Part shown: in pieces, positions 20,256 to 34,000 of the stretch
Position numbering within the stretch: position 1 is the first letter of the stretch
How the letters are laid out: every line of letters begins with the position of its first letter
Source of the DNA: Mimachlamys varia
Taxonomy: Eukaryota; Mollusca; Bivalvia; Pectinida; Pectinidae
Direction of reading: 5' to 3'
Assembly: GCA_947623455.1 (NCBI GenBank)
Contig: OX392536.1
Location: 11,775,282 to 11,839,281, forward strand
Length of the DNA: 64,000 nt
The notes under the pieces: generated by a model
Seen by the model: the letters and a program-made list of their open reading frames with translations, nothing else
Databases searched by the model: none
Told to the model about the DNA's origin: nothing
Translations under genes and position numbers: made by a program

Positions 20256-22563
20256 TGTTTGATCACTAAGTCCGTAGTTTGATTGATCTGATCACAGTTG
20301 TTACGATATCATATTTCGATTCAGTTGATATCAAACATTTGCGCATAACCCGGCATGAGAAATTCTGTTTGTAATTTGTCTCGGAGGATAATAATAAACC
20401 TAATACGAGGTAGATATGATGGAACAGTACTCTGTGAAAGCTCACTATCATTAAGTGAACCATTCGTAAAATATCGAGTTGTACAAGTCAATGGGACACT
20501 ATACGTGACAGCGCGGTATGTAAAGCCCTGCCACGTAGGCGGTGTTAATATGAATCAGAAATATTCCAATTACTGTAAACTTACATATTTTAGCGATAAT
20601 CTTATTTTAGCTAAATTATAATTGTTTCTCTGTATCGCTTTTTTTTAAACAAGTATTGTTAGTGCGCGAATGGCTCACTGCGAGTTTGTTTATTTTTATC
20701 TATGCGTTAAAATTTGGTACACACAGAGTGCAACTTTGTAACGTATGGTATGGTGCCCCTACTCCCCCCTAACCAACCCAAACTCTTTATATTGTAAGTG
20801 CCTGATACATACAATTAGGTAAAATATATACTCAAATGATTACAAACAGGTATGTTATATTCACGTTCAAATGGCCCCATATTTGTGCATTTATTGGAAT
20901 ATTTACGTATTGAATTTAGCATTCGATAGTGTTAGCCCTCCTAGATTACGGTATTCTGCAATCTGAGAAACGTATTTTCATTCATGAAAATCACACATAA
21001 ATGTGCATTGTATAAGACCGAATCAGCGAATGGGATTGAAATTAAAATCCGACCGATTACATGCCATCTGAGATTAATACAAGGCAAATCAACTTTATTA
21101 CTCTTTTTCAATCACAAGTGCAATTCGATGGCAGCACAAAAACATAATTAATAACATGACAGCATACAATGACTAGAATGTATTGTATTATATCAAATAT
21201 GTAAACAAGTTTACACTGAAAGCACACCCAATCACCTCAGCTCTAATGTCTGTTTTATTATTAACAATCTTATCGGTTACGCGAGGACACAATAAAAGCC
21301 GTTTTTTTCAGAATAGGGGACTGAGCACAGCTCATTTTTTTCTTGAGAAAATCTTATAAGCCATTTCAATTTAAAAGAAATGTTAGGGTAGAATGTTCTT
21401 CATTTGAAACACTATAGTGTAATTTGCATACTCTTGCGTTTATATGTATGTTTTTATGCGACTTCAGTAATTTCTGGATCATGTTTGCATAATGGACGTA
21501 TCCTCGACATTCAAGTAAGATTCTAGAAGATTGCTAGATTTTTAGCTTTTTATTAAAGAATACTTACTTTCGTAAAGAGAATGCATTTTATCAAAAATTA
21601 GATCTTGATGTTTTCAGGGAACAGATTGTTTTATTTTGATTTTATTATTTTGTTGCTTATCTACTTGCACTTTTCTAACACTATAAGTCCTGCCGACATT
21701 CTCAACGAAAGTATATATCATTGTCAAGTAGTGTTTAGCAAGTGATTCTTTGACAATAAAATTAGTATACCTGTGTGATATTCTAGATGGTAACTATTAG
21801 CTTACCTTGTCCGAAGGATCTTCTCCATAACTACTGATTAGAAATCAAACTGATTTGTTAGGAAGCATCCCTAGGTACTCAGGATGCAAAACTGTACTAA
21901 TGGTAGAACTGACCTCCCAGGGGACTGAGGGATGGGGCCAAAATGCCAAAAAAGCCTTAAGGCAAATCTTTTATAGTAGTAATTTGACCTGCTATTATTA
22001 GTATTTAATACGCATTTGTTTTGAGTTAGCCATGGCTTCCTTTTCTAAATCTATAGATAATATTGACTTCGGGGGTAAATTTGTGAAAATCATAGATTTA
22101 GTATGAATGCAAGTTGTCTGAAGATTGTTGGGGACCTTCAGCTGTCTCCGACAGTATAAGATCATCAGCAAAAATAAATTATATGTTAACATGATCGTTA
22201 ATATAACAATATAATTTAATTTTGCTTATTCCCGCAGTGTTAAACTTTTTCAGGTTATATCGTTTAACCTTAAAAAATAAGATAACGCAAAAACTGATGA
22301 CGTCATTTACCGCCATTTTTAGCGCGGTATTTTGTAATCAAACTTCTGATTGGTTGAAGTTGTTTTGCGGTGAAATTTAAACACATGTTGGTGTATTTTG
22401 CAAAACCGTTCAATTTTTGTTATTATAAATACGCAATCATTGTATAAGACTTGTGTCTTATATATGTAACTTTAGAAATGAAATTATAAGGAATGACGGT
22501 ATATACCGTATAACCCTAAAAAATTGTGGTAATTCCTTTAATATTAGCTAGAGTTGAAAATAA

Positions 22564-22850
22564 ATGAGAGAATACCGAAGCGTTAACAAAATCATAATCA
22601 GAACTCCAAATCGATTAAACCTGGGGCAAAATATGAACATAGGAAAGATTTACATGGAGACCCATGTAAAAGTACAAGAGAATAAGACCAGGTGTTCCGG
22701 AAGAGAAAGCGTCTTCTGCTTCATCGACGACACCCGTCATGTACATCTTTGTCACATCTAAGTAAACTTCAAATTCTCAAAATGAGAACCGAGTATCATT
22801 GTCAATCCTAACAGGTAACAATACTAATGAGCATACTCAAAAACCTAAGA
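22564..22850 (+). repeat. Dispersed repeat family 'D', degenerate full-length copy
   Basis: It begins AGAGAATACCGAAGCGTTAA and continues with TCAGAACTCCAAATCGATTA, GGTGTTCCGGAAGAG, GCGTCTTCTGCTTCATCGAC and AAAATGAGAACCGA, in the same order as the copy at 33893-34185. Read on the reverse strand, the peptide segment TGVVDEAEDAFSSGTPGLIL is still recognisable, but stops and a frameshift break it upstream. Confidence 0.75.
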
Positions 22851-24504
22851 TACAGGTGTCTCCGATAGTGAAAGAAGATCATCAGCAAAGATAATATATT
22901 AGTAAGAGTTGACCTTATAGATTATCCCCGTATTTGACTCCACTAAACTTGATGAAGTAGTCGAAATTAATGCTGGACATCTTATTGAGGAGGAGATGCT
23001 TCTTTACATACTATTTATAATAGAAAAAAGTTACCCCCAAACCAAAATAAGATAATTTGTACACGAGACATTTCCTCCATATAGAGTCGTATGCATTGTT
23101 ACAATCCCCAAAGTATGTAGATATTTTCTACTTATTTTGATAAATATACTATGTTATAAGAGTTTTCAATAAAAACTTTATGCCATATGCCCTTTGATAC
23201 TTTCTCAAATCGAACTGTTTTTATTCATTTTGTTGGCATGAATTCAAAAATGTATAATAAAGTTAAAAAACAGGATAGTTTATCCAAATAATTCATACTA
23301 GAAGGAAATGTCCCTTGCTGATAAATTGGAATAAAGTTTGATTTGGGCCACATATCTGGATAAACTCTACTAGATTAAATAGAGTTGAAAAGATTAGACA
23401 AAACCAGCGTCATTACAGGACAGTTGTGTCTCATTTGTTACAAAACCATTAAAAAAAACATGCAACTGAGATGCAAGAGATTTTAATTGAAAAGTTGGGT
23501 TTAACATAAGTATCCCTTCCGCGGATTCCAAATGTTCAACAAACTCTTGTCAATATGTCGGGTCTTGAATGTGATATACCGATGGTTTGACACATAAAGT
23601 TGAACACCGTTTTATTTATTATTCTCCAATGTTATTTCAGCTTCTAGGATTATATAATCATCGTCATAGAAATTATACGAGGAAGTGTGTATATAAACAG
23701 CACAGCACCCATAATCGATTGGAGGACCATCACCATCCCTCCGATCTTTTATTGTTACATTTATAGATTTGCATATAGTCCTGAATCTATCAAATCTAAT
23801 TTCTGTCTGATCACTAGTCCAGGAACAATATTGATGTCACACCTCGTGTAGCTACATGGTGATGTTTACATTAGCCTTTATTTCCCCACAAACAATCCAC
23901 TGAACCTTACCCTCTGTTTGAATGGTATTGATCGTCATTGTGGCAGGAAACATTGTTGACATATTTGTTTTAGAACTATTTGTAGTTGAAATGATTTTGC
24001 ATTTAAGTTCAAGGGGGTGTATACAACATTAAACAATGGGCAGTGTTGGAAATTAAGTTGTGGTCGAGGATATGACGTAGATTAGGCCACTTATGAGAAA
24101 ATCAACAGGGATAGAATTTTTGTTTTTGTTTTTGTTTTGTTTTGCATTTATTATATTTTCATTTAACGCGGATACTCTGTTGAATAGTCGGTAACATTTG
24201 ATTTTGTTTTTAAGCACATGAGAGCTCTAGATAGATTTTTCCCCATTGATCAGTATATAAAGTAAACAGACGTTTCTACCGTAGATGATTTAATTCATTA
24301 CATTGTGACCAGTGGAATATCAGAAAATATCATTATGATTAAACTAATATCAGCGCTAATGTGATATCATTTGACTCTATTTGTCTACTATTCTTGTCAT
24401 TTTTCAACGATCAAATCATAAAAAGGATGGCAATTTTTAAACCTTCATAGTATTTTGGAGATTAATAGATATGTAATGAAACAATTTATTTTTGTGTTCC
24501 ATAC

Positions 24505-25140
24505 GCCTGTCAAAATTGACTAGACGCATTATGGTATGGCGTCGTCCGTCCGTCGGTCGTGAACTTTTGTTTGTCCGGAGTCAAAATTGGTAGGCTTAAT
24601 CATCATGACATGGAGATGTGTTTTTCCTGAACGACAGTTTGAAAAGACCTTATTTAATAAGGTTATTGCCCTTTAGGACTTCGTATCAGATTCAACATAA
24701 GACATTATGTACAAAACGCCAGAACGTTTTTTGTGTTTTCTTCAATTTCTTTCAAATTAAGTATGATACTTGAAAAGCAATAACGTTAAAACGAATTACG
24801 GGTTTTGTTGTTTCAACTGTTTGAGTTATAGCATGACATGGTTTCCTTTTATGGGTATTGTGTTAAAAAAATGAGTTTCTGATATTACCCTTTGTTTGTC
24901 TGGAGATCTACTCCAACAGTTTTCAACCGATTTCTTTCAAACTGACAGGCGAAATCATCATGACATGAAGTTGTGTTTTCCAGATCTGAGTAGATATGGC
25001 TCTTCGAGGCAATATATAGAAAATGTATTTACGTTTGTTTGTTTTCGTGTACACAACTCCCTGAAAGGGACCGCCGGGCGTATCATACCCTTGCTTGTGA
25101 TGCGCTTGTTGTATTTTGTAATATTTTTTTGAAAATGAAA
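24505..25140 (+). repeat. Probable dispersed repeat (GGCGTCGTCCGTCCGTCGG type)
   Basis: It contains ATTATGGTATGGCGTCGTCC GTCCGTCGG followed by TTTGTTTGTCCGGAG. A second partial internal copy (TTTGTTTGTCTGGAG, ATCATCATGACATG) lies about 300 bp further on. From memory, similar sequence recurs widely in mollusc genomes. The class is unknown and no coding frame was recognised. Confidence 0.45.
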
Positions 25141-26030
25141 TGTTTTCCTGTGGCGAATAAATTTTCCATCAGCCTTAGGCAAACTGTTTAGAACATCTGT
25201 GACCGCAAATCTTAAAAATGAAACTGTAGACATAAAGGTCTTTGGAAATCTCTAAAATATATATAATTAAAGGAAAGTCATAGGTTGATCATTTAATATC
25301 AAATATTCTGCACTCGTGTAGTAGTTTCACTCGTGCTTAGCGCTCATGGAATTATAATTAAAAAAATCTGCCATACTCGTGAAATATATTTAAAATTTAA
25401 CGGGAAACCATTGAAAAGCCTCTATCGAAAAATGATAATCAAGCAGGATAATAAAGTCGTCATTTGTAATCAGAACGTTAACCTACATCGTTTAGATATA
25501 TATTTTAAAAAATAGATGACACCGAAGATATGAACGCTTAACATAAACATTGTATCATTGATACTGCTGTTGGAAATACACGAAAGATACGTTTTAATTG
25601 GTCATTAATTCCCAACAAGGCTATTGAATGTAAGAAACACCATATTGTCATTATACAAAATACTTAAATATATTGTTTATTTCCAATTCTGTACAATAAT
25701 ATTACATATAACATGGTATTAACAAGGAACAGGCTTTAATCTTTTAATTGCACTAATGGGGTGGAATATAAAAACATGATATTCATGATAATCATCTAAC
25801 AAACGAAGAAAGGCAGCATCCGTGTGGCAGATGCCGATGTAGAAAATGAATTCAAAAACAAAAACAAATAAATAAAATAAAAAATTAATTATAGCATCAT
25901 ATGGCCATTGTTTTCTTTGTGGACTCGTCCATATAGCGTAGGACCAACAATAACTGTCTTACGAGTTCTTAAATCTTCATAGAAGACAGTCGAGTTACAG
26001 ATCTACAACTTCCGGCTATGACCAGTGATA
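25141..26030. other. Intergenic sequence, no gene seen
   Basis: AT-rich, with only short unsupported frames. Confidence 0.4.
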
Positions 26031-26031
26031 T

Positions 26032-26037
26032 TTTATT
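26032..26037 (-). terminator. Candidate poly(A) signal of the lectin receptor gene
   Basis: TTTATT on the + strand is AATAAA on the - strand, about 1.1 kb after the lectin stop codon. Other TTTATT hexamers lie further downstream (for example near 25675), so the choice is uncertain. Confidence 0.35.
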
Positions 26038-26867
26038 TAGTTTTATATAAGCAGTCGTAATGAAGGTTTCTTATTATTGTTACTGACATTCCTAAGTAGT
26101 CTTCATGTACCGGTGATTTCAGCATACATATCAAACAATAGTTTTAAAATCAGTATCTGAATTAATTAGTGTCTAACATTCTTCATGAAATAAATATTCA
26201 TAAATGATGTTGGCAAGCAATGTCATATTAAACAAAATGTTAACGAGAATAAAAGATAAAAGAAAAAAAACCAGTTCCAGAAAACCGAATACTTGAGCAA
26301 ACATTCCTTTTCCCGAAGTATATGTCAGCAGGAGTTTTTGTAGTTTACTTCATTGAGTGAGAACATATATCCCGGATATATTTTCACTTCCATATAAAAT
26401 ATGATATTCTAAAAGAATTGAAAGCATTGAAAGTCTTCTAATAAGTTAACTAACACCAATGAGACAAGACAAGCTCGCCTTATCTGCTTCATTAAGATGG
26501 TATCCTTAGTAAACGGCGTTCCTCTGTAGGACACCCGAGGGGCATGACTTCTCCAACAATCAGTCGGCTGTACATACGTAATTTTCTACTTCAAAGAACA
26601 ATGTAAATGGGTATAGGGGTCGATTAAGTATATCAACATCCAGCTAGATAAGTAACATTACGTATTTATCGTTCCGAGTGCAAATTCTATTATCAGCGAA
26701 ATACAATGATGACTTTGATTTTCCAGACACAGTAAATCGATATGAGACAATTTACATGCTAATCCAGTGCAATAGCGTCCTTTCACCTGATACGACACCA
26801 TGCCAGCACACTCTCGCGGGTCCTGCTGACTAGGTAGCAGCGATGTCTATCAGTGAATGCATATTCT

Positions 26868-27071
26868 TTCGTAGGCACGACAGAGGAAGCTAACCTTCAA
26901 ACTGTATTTGGTAGTCCTTCATATCACTTTCTATTTCGTAGGCACGACATAGCAAGCTAACCTTCAAACTGTATTTGGTAGTCCTTCATATCACTTTCTA
27001 TTTCGTAGGCACGACAGAGCAAGCTAACCTTCAAACTGTATTTGGTAGTCCTTCATATCACTTTCTATTTC
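26868..27071 (-). repeat. 67-bp tandem triplication in the lectin 3' UTR
   Basis: Three near-identical 67-bp units, with GTAGGCACGA starting at 26871, 26938 and 27005. They contain AAGCTAACCTTCAAACTGTA and end in CACTTTCTATTTC. The units differ at only a few positions (GAGGAAGC, TAGCAAGC, GAGCAAGC), so the duplication is recent. They lie about 100 bp beyond the stop codon. Confidence 0.9.
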
Positions 27072-27176
27072 GCCTATAAAATCTGTTTCAAACACAATAT
27101 CTTTTGCTAAGAAAGCAACACTATTTTTCAGCACCACACAACACATGGGTCATAGTTCTATTGTAACTTCCACAAA

Positions 27177-28099
27177 TCAAACCATTCGCAGCCATACTGG
27201 TTCCTCACTGTTGTGTCTTTGATGTATATTCCTACCATGATGTTCTCTACTCATTATTCTGTTCGGAAGCATGTCTGCTTCATGATCGTCACTAGATGAT
27301 TTACACTGTTGTGCATCATTTGCTGATGATTTTACAGAGGATCTCGCCGAAGACTTTCTAGAAAGGTTTTTTGAAACGTTTCCTGAAATGCTTGAAGATG
27401 GTGTGGATAAATAGCTATGACATCCAGGTGAATCATTTGAACTTTGGTCTGCTCCCGTTCTACTTGAAGAACTTCGTGACCTGGTTGAAGACGTCGATCC
27501 GATGCTTAACGATGAGCGCGCATTTTGTGTTTTGGTAATTTCATTAACTGTGGGAACAGAAAGCATGACCATATCATTCCTTTGTAAAGATATGTCTTCT
27601 TTGATTTTTTGAGAAACTGGCGACGAAGTTGCGCTCACAACAACAGGACAACTAGAATCTGAAGTTAATTTCACTTTAGGTATAGACGGATCAACATGAC
27701 GCACGTGCCGCACGTGACTTTCTTTCTTGTTCCGACAGCAGCAGCTCCTTACATTGTGGTACATGTTGTTGAGGTCTGCCTTCAGCGTTCCGAGGTCCAT
27801 GATACAGATAGATATTAGGACTATAGCAAGCATCCCTACGCCAAATGACCCAATCCCAGTCGCCGATACTCTGTCGTCACTTGCACTGATAAACTTGCGT
27901 TTGTGGAGAGAGGTGTTTTTCTTATTTACCGTGAGTTCCTTTCTCAATAGTTCAACTTTCTCTTCAATTGTGAGTTCCGGTCTGTTTTCAATGGTACAGG
28001 GACACACACATATTGGTTGGGGTGTCGTTGTCGATGTCTGGGGCGTTTCTGTAGTGGCCATGACTTCAGTAGTTACGATGTCAGTAGTACTTGTTACGT
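27177..28099 (-). CDS. Lectin receptor exon 6: stalk, membrane span and cytoplasmic tail
   Basis: 923 nt including the stop, after acceptor CTTTTTGAACAG. It opens with the stalk VTSTTDIVTTEVMATTETPQ and an ICVCPC cluster. The membrane span GIGSFGVGMLAIVLISICIM follows, then a juxtamembrane RSCCCRNKK that could be palmitoylated. The remainder is Ser-rich (RSRSSSSRTGADQSSNDSPG, RKSSARSSVKSSAND) and ends EEPVWLRMV. An ATG at 28061 lies inside this exon but is not needed as a start, because the frame is open to the acceptor and joins exon 5. Confidence 0.88.
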
Positions 28100-31000
28100 C
28101 TGTTCAAAAAGAGAGACATAACTTAAATGACTTAATTGTCAAGTAAAATTGTTAAGTAAAACTTGCGGGAAAAAAAGGTCAATAACTTTTCGAATTATTT
28201 CTGAAATGTTTTCAAAATATGAATCCATGTCTTTGACTAGCCTAGCCCGAGATGGCTCTGAGACCAGATTAAGGCATTTTGACTGATAATCAAGCTGTCC
28301 GGTGTGAACACAAATATAAAAGTATCTATGCATAAATGACATCGACTGCAAATGAAATGGGTATAAAAAATACATAACCATTACAATCAATTAACAAGAT
28401 AACGATTAAGTGAAATGTTCCATGGAAAGGCCCCACTGAACATGGTGTTAAAACGTATGTGAAAGACGACGCTTGGCGATTTGTTCGCAGTGTTTTATAT
28501 AGTGTTAGGCGTAATTGTAGATACTAGTAACTTTAACACTTACACAGAGAATAAGCCTATCGACTATTTAAGCATTAAACTGCATTCTGTTTCGAGTTAT
28601 AGGCGATATGAACGCCCACTGAATTACAGGAAAATAGCATGAATTGCAATAACGGTTAATGTTTAATTTCCTGTAATACAGTATGAAATGTATTTGGTGT
28701 CAGATCGACAATAATGCTAACAATATTTCGGACGATAGGCTTTCTGCAAATTCCGAGAATCAGGGAGAGGGTCCCTCTTCATGGCGGAGAATGGTTGATA
28801 AAAAGCTCATATATGTGTTGACGACGCTTCTTTTTCGATGTTAAAATACGTTTACTCGAGTTTATCTATTAAGCGATTTAAATGACTTAATTAAGCTAAG
28901 AAGTTGTCTATCATTTTTTCTCGTCCAAACGAGAGTTCGGGGTAATATGCATTGTTTTTAGCCTTCATCTGACGTTCGTATTCATATTCGTTTCGGGTTA
29001 TAGTCCTATAGTGCTATGAACCGAAACGGAAGTTGTTTGGTTTATATGGTGAAACTGCAGCGCAAACGTAAATATACAATTATATTCCAAATTGACTGCA
29101 ACAGTGTACCAATCATTTCCCAGTATCTTCTTTATACTTGTACTGCCTCTGTTGTCAACCATAACCTCTTCACCTTTGAACTTTATCGTTCTGTTTTACG
29201 CTTCGTAGTAATAAAGATACAGATATCGATTAATATATAATAATGGATAATAAATGTTGTTAAAGTGGTGACCAAATCCCATTTTAAAGGATCAACAATA
29301 AAATATGTTTAAATCAAATCAAATATCGTTTCAAGGCGCCAATCGGCGTAGCAAAATGTTGTGAAAAAAAAATATGATGACTTTATTACACTGTATATTA
29401 CGGTAGTCATATGATAAAATAAACCATGTCTCTCTCATACATCATGTTTGTTTGTTTACATACCTGTAGAAGTACTTGGTAACGATGTGATCTCCTCTAG
29501 GAGACAGGTGCCATCCGGGTACGGATCGGCGTTGGTTATGTTAGCAGCATCGCCGAACCCTGAAATACATAAAACCAGTGAGCACGTGTTTTAAAACCAC
29601 ATCTCTAACTAATCTCACGAAAATACTATGTAATAGAGTTTTTGATTATGGAAGGAAGATTATCTGTTTTGCTACTAAGTACGACGTTTGGTATGATCAG
29701 AGACGTATATTACATAAATAACAAACGTATCTGGTATGGTACTGATTTCCTGCAACTTTTTAAATGATTTCATACCGCCGGGAGGATGTTGAACATCTAC
29801 ATTAAATATCTGAATTTGTGTTTAAGGTGTCAAGGCCAACATCAAGGTCACATTTCTATTTAGAGAGTCTTTGTCAGCGTTTTAGCGACTGCATTTTATA
29901 AAGGATGTTAATCAAACATCATATGTTGGTCAAGTAGAAGAATACAGTGAACGAGTAAGTGTTTCAGGATGTACCAAGATATACCAGTATCAAGTCCATG
30001 CCGGTAAATAAGCCCAGGTATACGTGACACACGAAAGGATTGATATCGCTTGTAATACGTTGTTATATAATAAACTGCATATAAACTTCATAAAATCAGG
30101 TATTTGCATTAACCTTTTGTATAAAACGTCACCTTAGTGAAATTGACAACGCTCACTCAACACAGTAATGGATGATCTGTATCTGATCATTTCACTGTAA
30201 CATGTCATATCAAGGCCAGGCCAAATGAATTTTACAATCTTAGTGACGCATATTTTTGTTGTGGTATGAATTGAACGTTTTGTATGGGCACATTTTTGTG
30301 TTTATTTACCCATTCAGTGATGACCAAATATCACATACAGAGTGCAGTATTTTTTCTTTACTTCTGACCCAAGGAAGTGCAAAGGCATATATTTAAACGT
30401 CATTAACAGAACTTGGACACGGTGGTCTACATGTATAGCGCTCTAGCAACAGGAAACACACGGGTTGCAATGAAAAGAGCACGAACTGGATGACAAAACA
30501 TTAATATTCTAAATGAGAGTTAATTGTGAGACAAAATGATAATATTGGCACATCTCATTCCTATCTGTTGATGGTGATATCTGAGATAATTAAATTAAAC
30601 CCGTTGAGTGATGTGCCATCCTGGTTAAGTATAGATGAGAACATTAAGTTTTTGTCTTTCATACTTATGTGTTGCTTACCATTATCACCTGGACAGGTAT
30701 TTATTGTGTCATTTCCGTAAACCAGACACATCCGATAGAACACGGAGCTCTGGTAGGCTGTTACGTTAAACACGTGACAAATCCCAACACCGGAAATGAT
30801 TGTGAAGTTAGTACGGCATTCTGGGACGTTCTGACACATGCTTATACACTGATTGTTGTCGGTGACCACTCGGACATATTCGTCACAGCCAGGGTAAGTA
30901 CATGATCCAACCGCAGCTAAACGTGGAATAGAAAAAAAATCCTTAGCTCAGATATTGAAATGTGCATTGATGGTATACCATTTTGTTTTTGTTAGGTACT

Positions 31001-34000
31001 ACATTTTTTTGGTGTTACAAATTTATGCCAGGGAAGAAAAGAAAAGCATTATAAACATAACTAGTTATATTTCACTATCATATGAAAGGACACATCGCAT
31101 CCTTTATCTAATACTAGTATTGTATCACTGCTATGTGTTACTATAAAGGGATTATTATAGATGTCCTGGTAGACTATTGTGTTTACCACTACATGTATCT
31201 AAAAAATTAGAGAATACCGAAGCGTCTACAAAAGCATAATCTGAACTTAAAATCGATTGAACTAGGGGCAACATCCACATGGAGACCCTTGTTCATAACT
31301 AATTTGCATATCATAATACACAGCTTAATCGCGTATCAAAGCCACAAGAGAATCGGAAACCTTCGGACAAGTTTAACATCATATAGATATTAGTTTAACA
31401 GGGTAAAACAATATTGACGTAACCAGTTTGTTTTGGATACGTCATCATGCACCTGCATCACAAGGACATGCGGTCATTGAACTTGAGGTCAGGTATAGCA
31501 ATGTAAAATGCTTGTCCTTACTGAGGTCAATATGTGGTGTCATAGAATAGGGCTAAAACGTACGTAAAAAACCCAACTATTGAGTAACATTTTTTATATC
31601 AGTTTCCATTTGATTAAGACGTCACTGTACCAAATCAGAAAAATATAACCATTGTATTATTGTTACATACTTTAAATGAAAATATGATTAAGAAGTACAA
31701 TGTACAGGTATTGTATTTGGACACATTTCTGATCTTACTTCAAAAACATTTGCAGAACTAGCCTTTACTTTGGCGTGAACAATCAATATTGCTAAAATAA
31801 GCACAAACAGTTAGTTAATCATATAAAGATGACGTAACACACACATGTGCTGCACCTTTTAAATTTAGTAATAGATACAGCATGCCGAAAAAATGAATCA
31901 AGCTGCACCATACAGCTGTTTCGTACTCCTAGGACTCTTCAGTGATGCTAGGGGCCAAAAGGTGGGAATCCAAAATGTCTAAACTAATGTAGAAGCAGAA
32001 GGGTCAGGTGCATAAAACCCTTTTAATTTATGAAAGTCGGGTCAAGTTTGATTGCACTGTAATACTTTATTTTAAAAACAAAAGTGATTGAATGTTCTAT
32101 GTTATATCCTCTTGTGAAGCATTTCAACATGGAATACGAAGATATTATAGAACTTACTATTTAAAGGCTCGCTACACACAAAATAATTGTTCGTAGCACA
32201 GCTGTCTGCCAGCCAGATCTTGAGAAGAATAGTGGTGAATGGTTTGAAATAAACATCGAAAGCTATACATTGCTGAGCTGGTACATAAGTACGGCCTTCG
32301 CTGATCCATTCTATCCAGGAGGGGATACCACAGTCAGCCCATACCAGTGACGTCATATTACTTGGATCTGGAGCATGGAGTCCGAACCAGTACCTGGAGT
32401 TGTCGAGGTCCCTTTGTAGGGCCTCACTCTCGGGGTTCCTAAAACAGCACGACCACAGGTTACAGGAGCCAACTTACTAAAACAATCAAATTACAATTGA
32501 ACAGTTTGGTAAACAATATACAAATGATCAGTTGTATTGATACTATACAATTAAATAATCAGTTGTGATGGTACTATATAATTAAATAATCATTTGTGTT
32601 GGTATATAATATATAGATAATCAGTTGTACTGGTACATAATATACAAATAATTAGTTGTGTTGGTATATAATATATAGATTATCAGTTATGTTGGTATAT
32701 AATATACAAATAATTAGTTGTGTTGGTATATAATATATAGATAATCAGTTGTACTGGTACATAATATACAAATTATTAGTTGTGTTGGTATATAATATAT
32801 AGATTATCAGTTATGTTGGTATAAAATATACAAATAATCAGTTGTGTTGGTATGTAATATACAAATAATCAGTTGTGTTGGTACTATACAATTAAATAAT
32901 CAGTTGTGTTGGAATATAATATATAGATAATCAGTTGTATTGGTATATAATATACAAATAATTAGTTGTGTTGGTATATAATTTATAGATAATCAGTTAT
33001 GTTGGTATATAGTATATAAATAATCAGTTGTTTTGGTATATGATATATAGATAATCAGTTGTTTTATGTATAATATATAGATAATCAGTTGTGTTGGTAC
33101 TATAAAATTAAAAAATCAGTTGTGATGGTATATATTGTATAGATAATCAGTTATGTTGGTATATAGTATATAAATAATCAGTTGTTTTTGGTACCATACA
33201 ATTAAATAATCAGTTGTGATTGTACTATACAATTAAATAATCAGTTTTGCTGGTACCATTCAATTAAGTAATCAGTTGGGTTTGGTATATAATATATAAA
33301 TAATCAGTTTTTATATATAATATATAGATAATCAGTTGTGTTTTGTATATAATACATATTGTAAATAATCAGTTGTGTTTTCGCAAAAGCCATTTAAACA
33401 GATATTTGTACATCGTTAACCGGCTGGACTTCAATAGAAGATTTCTTTGGCACTAAGAATTTATATCTTAAATGTGGATATTTATACAGTGATGTAACCA
33501 TCCATATACTTCTAAATTGTTCTTATACGGAACATCTCAGAGACCAGGTTTGGTGTGGTACTGCTAATGTATTCAATAATTTGTTACGCGTATTATACGA
33601 TATTATAAGAATTAACATGTATTTCGGTGCGTCTCAAATTTGTTTTTACTCCAATTTATGTACATCTTAAAAAAAACGTGCTACATGTATTTCCCTGCTG
33701 ACTGTAGATTTCACAACATTCGGTAGTTGTTCTGCCATGTGAGTATTACCTCGTTTCTTATCTGTGTATATAATTAATCCAATCTGTATACATTTTCTGC
33801 ATTCCATGCATGTGTTCAATTAATTTCATTCTCTTTTGTAATTTTGTATTTATGCGTCACATGTTGTAATTTTCAGTTATGGTGGAATAAAAAATCAGAG
33901 AATACCAAAGCATCAAAGAAACCATAATCCGAACTCAAAATCGATTAAACTATGGGCAAAATAGGAACAAAGGAAAGATTTACATGGAGGCTCTCGTAAA

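Noticed and set aside
24896..25233. Small overlapping frames on both strands
   Set aside because: They lie in a probable dispersed repeat, with no splice context and no recognisable residues.
30526..30905. Plus-strand frames overlapping the lectin exons (also at 27727-28146 and 38615-38818)
   Set aside because: They are shadows of the - strand exons, whose splice phases, Cys pattern and membrane span are consistent through the whole gene.
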